NCBI RefSeq assembly: GCF_002251795.1
Contig: NZ_NOXU01000030.1
Coordinates: forward strand, 310,001 to 374,000
Source of the DNA: Niveispirillum lacus
GTDB lineage: Bacteria; Pseudomonadota; Alphaproteobacteria; Azospirillales; Azospirillaceae
Direction of reading: 5' to 3'
DNA: 64,000 nucleotides
The position numbers and the translations under genes are program-made. Positions 1 through 7,294 of the stretch are shown here, one piece after another. Positions within the stretch are counted from its first letter, which is position 1. Every line of letters begins with the position of its first letter. Under the pieces are notes generated by a model that did not search any database, was not told the DNA's origin, and saw only the letters and a program-made list of their open reading frames with translations.

Positions 1-308
1 AAGTGCGCCTGTTCCCACCCCGCCTGCTTCAGGTCGTTCAGCGCATAAGACAGCAGTGCCTTGCCCACACCCCTGCCTTCGGCGGCGGGATCGGTGAACA
101 GTGCCCAGATGCTGCCATCACGCGGATCAGCCGCCGCAAAGCCCCGGATGCCGCCTTCATCCTCAAACAGCCAGATAGGGCTGACCGCCAGAAACGCCTG
201 ATAGGCCGACGCCGGCACCCGCGACGGATCGCGCAACCGGTTCTCCTGCACGGCGGCCCGGATGCGCATCAGTTCAGGGATGTCGGCATTGGTCGCGGTG
301 CGGATCAT
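1..308 (-). CDS. GNAT-family N-acetyltransferase (3' part outside window)
   Basis: The 102 visible codons start at an ATG read leftward from position 308 (MIRTATNADIPELMRIR) and run off the left edge, so the C-terminus is missing. The order is typical of a GNAT domain: an N-terminal strand and helix, a central beta-sheet segment (PIWLFEDEGGIRGFAAA), then the acetyl-CoA pyrophosphate-binding motif EGRGVGKALL near residues 82-91. The family transfers an acetyl group from acetyl-CoA to an amine; the acceptor cannot be told here. It is divergent from the helicase gene at 411 with about 100 bp between them, which must hold both promoters. The family is certain, the substrate unknown. Confidence 0.85.
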   Translation of the reverse strand, partial: MIRTATNADIPELMRIRAAVQENRLRDPSRVPASAYQAFLAVSPIWLFEDEGGIRGFAAADPRDGSIWALFTDPAAEGRGVGKALLSYALNDLKQAGWEQAH

Positions 309-410
309 TATGGTTCATACGGTTGAAGGAGTGTGGTCTCGGTATAGGTCGCTGCGGGTCCCGTCGCAACGGCCCTTTCCGTTCGCGCTCCGTTCCGTCA
401 TGATGCGTCC

Positions 411-2912
411 ATGCAGCCCGTGCCCGCCCTGTCCACCGATGACGACCTGCTCCCGCCTGCCATTGCCGGTTGGTTCCGCTCTCAGGGTTGGACTGCGCGG
501 CCGCATCAGGTGGGCATGGTGGCCGCTGCGCGCGACGGGATGCATGCGTTACTGATTGCACCGACGGGGGCGGGCAAGACGCTGGCCGGTTTTCTGCCCA
601 GCCTGATCGACCTGTCGCAGCGGCCGCGCGAAGGTCTGCACACGCTCTATATCTCACCCTTGAAGGCGCTGGCCGTCGATATCCAGCGTAACCTGGAGGC
701 GCCCATCGCCTCTCTGCGCCTGCCCATCCGGGCCGAAACCCGCACCGGCGACACGCCGGAGGCCAAGCGGGCGCGGCAGCGGTCCAAACCACCGCATATT
801 CTAATGACGACCGTCGAAAGTCTGGCACTGATGGTGTCTTACCCTGACGCGGCCGAGATTTTCCGCCCCCTGCGCCGCATCGTCATTGATGAGCTGCATG
901 CGCTTGCCGGCACCAAGCGCGGGGATCAACTGGCTCTGTGTCTGGCGCGCCTGTCCAGCCTGGCCCCCTATGCCCTGCGTGCCGGCCTGTCGGCCACAGT
1001 TGCCGATCCGGACGCCCTGACCGCCTTTCTGTCGCCCACGGGCCGCCTGCATGATGATGATGGTGAAGTGGCGCCTGTGCGGGTCGTGCGTGGTCGGCCG
1101 GGTGCCCCGCCGAAGGTGGAAATTCTGGCCACAAAGGAACATCTGCCGTGGGCCGGCCATATGGCTCTGCATGCGATGGGAGAGGTGTATCAGCGTATCC
1201 GTGACCATGGCGTGACCCTGGTCTTTGTCAACACGCGTGCCCAGGCGGAACTGGCCTTTCAGGAATTGTGGCGGCTGAACACGGACAATCTGCCCATCGC
1301 CCTGCATCATGGCAGCCTGGCTGTAGAGCAGCGGCGCAAGGTGGAAGCGGCGATGGCAGCAGGCAAGTTGCGCGCCGTGGTCGCGACCTCCTCGCTCGAC
1401 CTTGGTATCGACTGGGCTGACATTGATCTGGTGGTGCAGGTGGGGGCACCCAAGGGCGTGTCCCGCCTGTTGCAGCGCATCGGCCGCGCCAACCATCGCC
1501 TGGATGAGGCATCGACGGCCCTGCTGGTCCCTGGCAACCGGTTTGAGGTGCTGGAATGTGAAGCGGCGGTCGCAGCCATCAAGGCCGGCACCCTGGATGG
1601 GGACCGGCTGCGTCCCGGTGCCTTGGATGTGCTGGCCCAACATATTACCGGTGTCGCCTGTTCCGGACCGTTCAGCGCCGATGCGCTTTATGCTGAGGTG
1701 GTGCGGGCGTCGCCTTACGCGAACCTCTCGCGCGATGAATTTGATGATGTCTTTGATTTTGTCGCCACGGGCGGGTATGCGCTGGGCGCCTATGACAAGT
1801 TCAAGCGGCTGACCCAGGACCCGGAGAGCGGATTGTGGCAAGTGGGCAGCGGCATGGTGGCCCGTCAGTATCGTATGAATATCGGCACGATTGTCGAAGA
1901 GGTCATGCTGAATGTCAGGCTGAACCGGGGTCAGGTTTTAGGCCGGGTGGAGGAGTATTTCGTCAATGGTCTGGTGCCGGGCGACACTTTCATCTTTGCC
2001 GGACAGTTGCTGAAATTTGTGGGCCTGCGCGACAATGATGTGATCGCTGCCAAGGGCGGGCAGGGCACACCCAAAGTCCCCGCCTATGCCGGCGGTCGTC
2101 TGCCGCTCTCCACCCATTTGGCCGACCGGGTGCGGGCCTTGCTGTCCGATCCGCGCCAGTGGGCAACGTTTCCGGACGCGGTGCAGGAATGGCTGCAGTT
2201 ACAGCAGTACAGATCGGTGATGCCGGATGCATCGGGACTGCTGATCGAAACCTTTCCCCGCAACGGAAAGGAATATCTGGTCGCCTACTGCTTTGAAGGA
2301 CGCAACGCGCATCAAACCCTGGGCATGCTGCTGACCCGCCGCATGGAACGGGCCGGCCTGCACCCGCTGGGCTTTGTCGCTACTGATTATGTACTGGCCA
2401 TCTGGTCGTTGAAGCCCGCCAGCAACCTGGATGCCCTGTTCGATCAGGATATGCTGGGCGATGATCTGGAAGCGTGGATGGAGGAAAGCTCCATGTTGAA
2501 GCGCCTGTTTCGTTCTGTTGCCGTCATATCCGGCCTGATCGAACGCCGCCATCCGGGGCTGGAAAAGACGGGGCGGCAGGTGATGTTCAGCGCCGATCTG
2601 ATCTATGATGTGTTGCGCAAACATGAACCGGGCCATGTGTTGCTGCGCGCAACACGTGCCGATGCGGCCGCCGGCCTCACCGATGTACGCCGTGTATCCG
2701 ATATGCTGAGCCGTGTGCGGGGCCGTATCCGCCACCGCCGTCTGGACCGCATCTCGCCCCTGGCCGTACCGGTCATTCTGGAAATCGGGCGTGAGCATAT
2801 CCAGGGCAGCGCCATTGACGCCTTGCTGGACGAGGCCGTGAACGAACTGCTGGAAGAAGCGGTTCCGGAATTGCTGTATGGTCCACAACCGATGCAGGGC
2901 CGGTTGCTGTGA
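411..2912 (+). CDS. Ligase-associated DEXH-box helicase (Lhr-type)
   Basis: A superfamily 2 helicase of 833 residues. Visible motifs are Walker A APTGAGKT (residues 50-57), the DELH box (160-163), the SAT-type motif GLSATV, and motif VI QRIGRANH. The C-terminal third matches the layout of Lhr-type helicases (winged helix plus extra domain). The length and start fit the subgroup usually called ligase-associated DNA damage response helicase, which in many alpha- and gammaproteobacteria sits with an MBL-fold exonuclease, an ATP-dependent ligase and a phosphoesterase. None of those partners is adjacent here: upstream is a divergent GNAT gene and downstream is convergent ald. Expected to act in cytoplasmic DNA repair. 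No strong ribosome binding site is seen before the chosen ATG. Confidence 0.88.
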   Translation: MQPVPALSTDDDLLPPAIAGWFRSQGWTARPHQVGMVAAARDGMHALLIAPTGAGKTLAGFLPSLIDLSQRPREGLHTLYISPLKALAVDIQRNLEAPIASLRLPIRAETRTGDTPEAKRARQRSKPPHILMTTVESLALMVSYPDAAEIFRPLRRIVIDELHALAGTKRGDQLALCLARLSSLAPYALRAGLSATVADPDALTAFLSPTGRLHDDDGEVAPVRVVRGRPGAPPKVEILATKEHLPWAGHMALHAMGEVYQRIRDHGVTLVFVNTRAQAELAFQELWRLNTDNLPIALHHGSLAVEQRRKVEAAMAAGKLRAVVATSSLDLGIDWADIDLVVQVGAPKGVSRLLQRIGRANHRLDEASTALLVPGNRFEVLECEAAVAAIKAGTLDGDRLRPGALDVLAQHITGVACSGPFSADALYAEVVRASPYANLSRDEFDDVFDFVATGGYALGAYDKFKRLTQDPESGLWQVGSGMVARQYRMNIGTIVEEVMLNVRLNRGQVLGRVEEYFVNGLVPGDTFIFAGQLLKFVGLRDNDVIAAKGGQGTPKVPAYAGGRLPLSTHLADRVRALLSDPRQWATFPDAVQEWLQLQQYRSVMPDASGLLIETFPRNGKEYLVAYCFEGRNAHQTLGMLLTRRMERAGLHPLGFVATDYVLAIWSLKPASNLDALFDQDMLGDDLEAWMEESSMLKRLFRSVAVISGLIERRHPGLEKTGRQVMFSADLIYDVLRKHEPGHVLLRATRADAAAGLTDVRRVSDMLSRVRGRIRHRRLDRISPLAVPVILEIGREHIQGSAIDALLDEAVNELLEEAVPELLYGPQPMQGRLL

Positions 2913-2983
2913 GGGGATGGTTTGCCCGCTGCACCGGATGGTGACTTGGTATCCTTTGATCCGCCTTGCCGTCAGCAGTCATG

Positions 2984-3017
2984 AAAAAGGCCGGGTCCCA
3001 ACGCAGGACCCGGCCTT
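2984..3017 (-). terminator. Rho-independent terminator of ald
   Basis: A perfect 12-bp stem (2987-2998 pairing with 3006-3017, arm GGCCGGGTCC plus flanks) has a 7-nt loop. Read on the minus strand it is followed by five T (2984-2988, partly within the stem base). It lies 28 bp beyond the ald stop codon, in the gap shared with the convergent helicase gene. Confidence 0.85.
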
Positions 3018-3044
3018 GTATCTCTCCGGCGAACCGGTCTTCCC

Positions 3045-4154
3045 TCAGCCCAGGAGGCTGTCGGCGCTGACCACAGGACCCAGATGGGCGATGCCGGGAT
3101 AGGTCAATTGCCCCTTGGCGACATTCAGACCGTTGCGCAGATGCACATCATCCTTCAGCGCCTGCACCCAGCCCTTGTCGGCCAGGGCCAGCACGAACGG
3201 CGCCGTGGCATTGTTCAGCGCAAAGGTGGAGGTGCGGGCAACCGCCCCCGGCATGTTGGCCACGCAGTAATGGATGACGCCATCCACCACATAGGTCGGG
3301 TCGGCATGCGTCGTGGCGTGGCTGGTCTCAAAGCAGCCGCCCTGATCAATGGCGACATCGACCAGAACCGCACCCTTCTTCATGCGGCCGACCAGTTCAC
3401 GGCTGACCACCTTGGGCGCTTCCGCGCCGGGTACCAGCACGGCGCCGATGACCAGATCGGCTTCCAGAACAGCCTGTTCGATGGTTTCGACATTGGCATA
3501 GACCGTGTTCAGACGGCGGCCGAACTGCTGGTCCAACTGACGCAGCCGGTCCAGCGACTTGTCCAGAACCGTGACATGGGCTTCCAGGCCCATGGCCATG
3601 CGAGCGGCATTGGTGCCGACCACACCGCCGCCAATGATGGCGACCTTGGCCGGGGGCGTGCCGGGCACGCCGCCCAGCAGGATACCGATACCGCCATAGG
3701 ATTTCTCCAGGCAGTGCGCGCCGGCCTGAATGGACATACGCCCGGCCACTTCCGACATCGGCGCCAGCAGCGGCAGGCCGCCATTGCGGTCGGTCACGGT
3801 CTCGTAGGCGATGCAGATGGCGCCGCTTTCCTGAAGCAGCTTGGTCTGCTCCGGATCGGGCGCCAGATGCAGATAGGTGAACAGGACCTGGCCAGGGCGC
3901 AGCATCTTGCATTCGTTCGGCTGCGGCTCCTTCACCTTCACGATCATGTCGGCGCGGGCGAAAATCTCTTCGGCCGTGTCCACGATGCTGGCACCGGCAG
4001 CGATATAGAGATCGTCGCTTAACCCGATGGCGGTGCCGGCGTCCTTCTGAACGATCACCTGATGGCCATGGACCACCAGTTGGCGCACATTGCCGGGGAT
4101 CAGGCCAACGCGATATTCGTGATTCTTGATCTCTTTCGGAACGCCGATGAGCAT
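3045..4154 (-). CDS. ald: Alanine dehydrogenase
   Basis: NAD-dependent L-alanine dehydrogenase of 369 residues, the usual length, interconverting alanine with pyruvate and ammonia in the cytoplasm. The start [18 protein letters not shown] is diagnostic. The substrate-site lysine lies in VKVKEP and the catalytic histidine in YLHLAPD. The nucleotide fold is marked by [11 protein letters not shown] in the middle of the protein. The ribosome binding site GGGAGAG is 8 nt before the ATG and falls inside a hairpin (see the regulatory entry). It is divergent from an Lrp-type regulator at 4284, the classic ald/lrp pairing, so alanine- or leucine-responsive control by that regulator is likely. A terminator follows it. 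Confidence 0.96.
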   Translation of the reverse strand: MLIGVPKEIKNHEYRVGLIPGNVRQLVVHGHQVIVQKDAGTAIGLSDDLYIAAGASIVDTAEEIFARADMIVKVKEPQPNECKMLRPGQVLFTYLHLAPDPEQTKLLQESGAICIAYETVTDRNGGLPLLAPMSEVAGRMSIQAGAHCLEKSYGGIGILLGGVPGTPPAKVAIIGGGVVGTNAARMAMGLEAHVTVLDKSLDRLRQLDQQFGRRLNTVYANVETIEQAVLEADLVIGAVLVPGAEAPKVVSRELVGRMKKGAVLVDVAIDQGGCFETSHATTHADPTYVVDGVIHYCVANMPGAVARTSTFALNNATAPFVLALADKGWVQALKDDVHLRNGLNVAKGQLTYPGIAHLGPVVSADSLLG

Positions 4155-4157
4155 GAT

Positions 4158-4187
4158 TTCTCTCCCTGTTCGGATGTGGGGAGAGAA
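4158..4187 (-). promoter_or_regulatory. Hairpin over the ald ribosome binding site
   Basis: In the ald leader a 9-bp perfect stem pairs 4158-4166 with 4179-4187 (arms TTCTCTCCC and GGGAGAGAA). The arm next to the start codon contains the Shine-Dalgarno sequence. Folding would hide the site, so ald translation may be controlled at this hairpin. The pairing is seen directly; a regulatory role is inference. Confidence 0.5.
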
Positions 4188-4283
4188 TACGCCCGAACCC
4201 AGGTGAATGTCCTTGCAAAGACCGGGTCCGGCATGGCCCTATTTCGACGTTTCGTGCATGAAACTCGGTATACGCGGTGGATA

Positions 4284-4754
4284 ATGCGACCAGCCGACCT
4301 GGATGCCATTGATCGTAAGATTCTGATACAGGTGCAGGCCGATGGCCGCATTTCTGTCGCCGATCTCGCCGACCATGTCGGCCTGTCGCCATCCGCCTGT
4401 CATCGCCGCCTGAAAAGGCTGGAGGATGAGGGTGTGATCGAGGGCTATGTGGCGCTGGTCAGCCCGGCAGCACTCGGCCGTGGCACGTCCGTGTTTGTGC
4501 AGATCACGCTGGACCGGCAGCAGGATCAGGATTTGCGGGCGTTTGAGGCCAAGGTGATGGAATGCCCGGAGGTGATGGAATGTTATCTGATGGCCGGTGA
4601 TGCCGATTTTATGCTGCGCGTGGTTGTTGCCGATGGCAGCGACTATGAGCGCCTGCATACCCAAACCCTCACCCGCCTGCCCGGTGTGGCGCGGGTGCGG
4701 TCCAGCTTCACCCTGCGCACGGTAGCCAAACGCACCACCGTGCCGATGCGCTGA
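4284..4754 (+). CDS. Lrp/AsnC-family transcriptional regulator
   Basis: A 156-residue regulator: an N-terminal winged helix-turn-helix (DLDAIDRKILIQVQADGRIS, then LADHVGLSPSACHRRLKRLE at about residues 24-43) followed by the RAM ligand-binding domain (SVFVQITLDRQ, GDADFMLRVVVAD). The reading frame is open further upstream, but the ATG at 4284 begins the conserved family N-terminus. It is divergent from ald with 129 bp between, so it most likely activates ald in response to alanine or another amino acid, as known Lrp/AldR proteins do. Downstream, a Nudix gene begins 11 bp after its stop, suggesting a two-gene operon. Confidence 0.93.
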   Translation: MRPADLDAIDRKILIQVQADGRISVADLADHVGLSPSACHRRLKRLEDEGVIEGYVALVSPAALGRGTSVFVQITLDRQQDQDLRAFEAKVMECPEVMECYLMAGDADFMLRVVVADGSDYERLHTQTLTRLPGVARVRSSFTLRTVAKRTTVPMR

Positions 4755-4765
4755 GGGGACGGGCC

Positions 4766-5164
4766 ATGAGCATCATTCGTGTCGGCTGCGGCGCCTTTAT
4801 TACCGACGATCAAGACCGCCTGCTGCTGGTCAAGCGCCGCCGCAATCCGGAGGCGGACCATTGGGGCCTGCCCGGTGGCAAGGTGGATTTTCTGGAAAAG
4901 GTACCCGACACGATCCGCCGGGAAATCGCGGAGGAACTGGGCGTGGTCATCGACCTGAAAGGCCTGCTCTGTGTGGTCGATCAGATCGACCCGACCGGCC
5001 CCAGCCACTGGGTCAACCCCGTCCACCGCGCCCGCATCATCGCTGGCGAACCGCATGTGATGGAACCCGACGCGATGGCGGATTGGGGCTGGTTCAGCCT
5101 GGATGCGTTGCCGGAACCGCTGACGGTGTCCACACAGGTGGCGGTGGCGGCGGCGCTGGCTTAA
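4766..5164 (+). CDS. Nudix hydrolase
   Basis: A 132-residue single-domain Nudix protein. The full Nudix box is present with canonical spacing (G-x5-E-x7-REIAEELGV, from GGKVDFLEKV at about residues 37-59); it binds Mg2+ and cleaves a nucleoside diphosphate linked to another group. The substrate cannot be named; the N-terminal VGCGAFITDDQDRLLLVKRR resembles the MutT/ADP-sugar type enzymes. It begins 11 bp after the Lrp gene, so the two are probably co-transcribed. Its stop overlaps the convergent plsY stop by a few bases. Confidence 0.93.
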   Translation: MSIIRVGCGAFITDDQDRLLLVKRRRNPEADHWGLPGGKVDFLEKVPDTIRREIAEELGVVIDLKGLLCVVDQIDPTGPSHWVNPVHRARIIAGEPHVMEPDAMADWGWFSLDALPEPLTVSTQVAVAAALA

Positions 5165-5781
5165 CCCGCCGCCGCATCCTTCTTCTTCGCCCCGATCTTC
5201 GGTTCGGTGCCGTTCAGCAGCCGGGCGATATTGTCCTTGTGGCGGATATAGACCAGGGCGGCGATGAACAGGCACAGGCCCGCCACGGCGGGACCGGCCA
5301 GGAACCAGGCCACAACCGGGCTGGCGCCCACGGCGATCAGGGCCGACAGGGACGAGATACGGAACAGGGCCGCCGCCAGCAGCCAGGTCCCGCAGGCTGC
5401 CAGTCCCACCGGCCAGGAAATGGCCAGCAGCACACCCAGCGAGGTGGCCACCCCCTTGCCGCCCTTGAATCCCAGCCAGACCGGGAAACTGTGGCCCAGC
5501 ATCGACCCCGCCGCCGCCGCGATCCCGGCCTCTGTGCCCGCCAGATACAGCGCGATCAGGGTGGCGATGGCACCCTTGCCGCTATCCAGCAGCAGGGTGG
5601 CCAGCGCCAGGGGCTTGTTGCCGGTACGCAGCACATTGGTGGCGCCGATATTACCGCTGCCGATCTTGCGGATATCGCCATAGCCACCCAGCCGGGTCAG
5701 CACGAGGCCGAAGGGGATGGAGCCCAACAGATAGCCGCCAACCAGCGACAGGATCAACAGCAGGGGGGAAAGATCGGCCAT
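5161..5781 (-). CDS. plsY: Acyl-phosphate:glycerol-3-phosphate acyltransferase
   Basis: A membrane enzyme of 206 residues that puts the first acyl chain on glycerol-3-phosphate using acyl-phosphate, opening phospholipid synthesis. The three PlsY signatures are visible: GSIPFGLVLTR (motif 1), SGNIGATNVLR, and GHSFPVWLGFKGGKGVATSLG. Several hydrophobic helices span the length and the tail is lysine-rich (KIGAKKKDAAAG). The start MADLSPLL at 5781 was chosen because AGAAGA lies 8 nt upstream; an ATG two codons earlier is too close to it. It lies 43 bp downstream of the dihydroorotase-like gene on the same strand, a common pairing in this order of bacteria. Confidence 0.95.
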   Translation of the reverse strand: MADLSPLLLILSLVGGYLLGSIPFGLVLTRLGGYGDIRKIGSGNIGATNVLRTGNKPLALATLLLDSGKGAIATLIALYLAGTEAGIAAAAGSMLGHSFPVWLGFKGGKGVATSLGVLLAISWPVGLAACGTWLLAAALFRISSLSALIAVGASPVVAWFLAGPAVAGLCLFIAALVYIRHKDNIARLLNGTEPKIGAKKKDAAAG

Positions 5782-5824
5782 GGTCATTTCTTCTTGTTTG
5801 GGCGGTGTTGGTTGGTCTCGGGCC

Positions 5825-7114
5825 TCAGGTGCGGCTGAACACCGTGCGCCCATCCACGATGGTACGCAAGACCATGCCCTGCACCGGGCGGCGGTCAAAG
5901 CAGGTGTTTTTGGACTTGGAGGCCAGCTTCTCGGCCTCCACCTGCCACGGCCGGTCGGCATCGAACAGCACCAGATCCGCCTTGCCCCCCACGGCCATGC
6001 GGCCCAGACCCTTCAGGCCCAGGATGTCGGCGGGGATGGAGGTCAGCGCCGCCAGTGCCCGTGCCAGGGGCAATGCCCCCTTATGCACCAGTTCCAGGGT
6101 CAGGGGCAGCAGCGTTTCCAGCCCCACCGCGCCGAAGGCCGCCTGGGCAAAGGGCACGCGCTTGCTGTCCTGGTCGTGCGGCTGGTGGTCGGACGCGATG
6201 GCATCAATGGTCCCGTCCGCCAGCCCGTCAATGATGGCACGGCGGTCCATCTCGCCCCGCAGCGGCGGTGACAGTTTGAAGAAGGTGCGGTAATCGCCGA
6301 CATCGGTTTCGGTCAGTGCGAAATAGGGTGGGGCGGTATCGCAGGTGATTTTCAGGCCACGTGCCTTGGCCCGGCGGATGACGGCGACGGATTCGGCGGT
6401 GGAGATATTGGCTGCGTGATAGCGCCCGCCGGTCATTTCCACCAGCCGCAGGTCGCGTTCCAGCATGATGACTTCCGCCATGCCGGGAATACCGGCCAGC
6501 CCCAGACGGGTGGCCAAATCGCCGGCATTCATCACCCCGCCAGCCAGACGCGGCTCGCTGGGATGCTGGAAAATCGTCTGCCCGAACCCACCAGCATAGG
6601 CCAGGGCGCGGCGCAGCAGGGCCGGGTCGGCGATGGGCCCGCCATCGGTGAAACCCACGGCGCCGGCTTCCGCCAGCAAACCGATCTCGCTGATTTCCTT
6701 GCCGGCCGTTTCCCGCGTGACCGTGCCATAGGCGAAGATCTTGACCAGCTTCACCTCGCGCGCGCGCCGGGCGATGAATTCCAACCCCGCCTCGTCATCA
6801 ATCACCGGGTCGGTATTGGGCAAAGCTGCCAGGGCCGTGATACCGCCAGCGGCGGCGCTGCGGCTGGCGGTCATCAGCGTTTCATTATGCTCCATCCCAG
6901 GCTCGCCAACCTGGGCGCGCAGATCGACCAGACCGGGGGCCAGGACCAGATCGGCGGCGTCAACAATCTCTGCGCCGTCGGGTACGCCCTGGGCCGCGAT
7001 GCCCTGCCCCATGGCGGCGATCGCCTCGCCCACCGTCAGAAGGTCACCGACCTGATCCAGCCCGCTGGCCGGGTCGATCAGACGGGCGTTGCGGTAAAGC
7101 ACGGGGCGGGTCAT
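5825..7114 (-). CDS. Dihydroorotase-like protein, probably non-catalytic (PyrC-prime/PyrX type)
   Basis: A 429-residue amidohydrolase-fold protein aligned by eye with long-type dihydroorotase (PyrC): PGLVDLRAQVGEPG, ALPNTDPVIDD, SDHQPHDQDSKRVPF and LKGLGRMAVGGKADLVLFD are recognisable. The metal ligands are degraded. The usual HxH after PGxxD is RAQ, and the TPHH histidine pair reads APPYF. Only the QHPSE histidine and the DHxPH region persist. This matches the inactive dihydroorotase-like subunit that in several bacteria forms a complex with aspartate transcarbamoylase (PyrB). pyrB, often directly upstream, is absent here; an opposite-strand protease gene stands in that place. A role in pyrimidine synthesis is probable, catalysis doubtful. 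Confidence 0.82.
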   Translation of the reverse strand: MTRPVLYRNARLIDPASGLDQVGDLLTVGEAIAAMGQGIAAQGVPDGAEIVDAADLVLAPGLVDLRAQVGEPGMEHNETLMTASRSAAAGGITALAALPNTDPVIDDEAGLEFIARRAREVKLVKIFAYGTVTRETAGKEISEIGLLAEAGAVGFTDGGPIADPALLRRALAYAGGFGQTIFQHPSEPRLAGGVMNAGDLATRLGLAGIPGMAEVIMLERDLRLVEMTGGRYHAANISTAESVAVIRRAKARGLKITCDTAPPYFALTETDVGDYRTFFKLSPPLRGEMDRRAIIDGLADGTIDAIASDHQPHDQDSKRVPFAQAAFGAVGLETLLPLTLELVHKGALPLARALAALTSIPADILGLKGLGRMAVGGKADLVLFDADRPWQVEAEKLASKSKNTCFDRRPVQGMVLRTIVDGRTVFSRT

Positions 7115-7294
7115 GGCGCGATCATCTCCCTGGCGGCATTGGCAGGCTGTTTACCAGAGGCAACGGCCCGGCGGCTTGCTGATTTCGCGGACGTTGGTTG
7201 AAAAACGGTGTGGACCACCCGAATGCGCCGCTGTTCCGTTCGCCCCGGCTTCTGGTACCATAGGGAGAACATCGTTCATTTTGATGTGGGCGCC

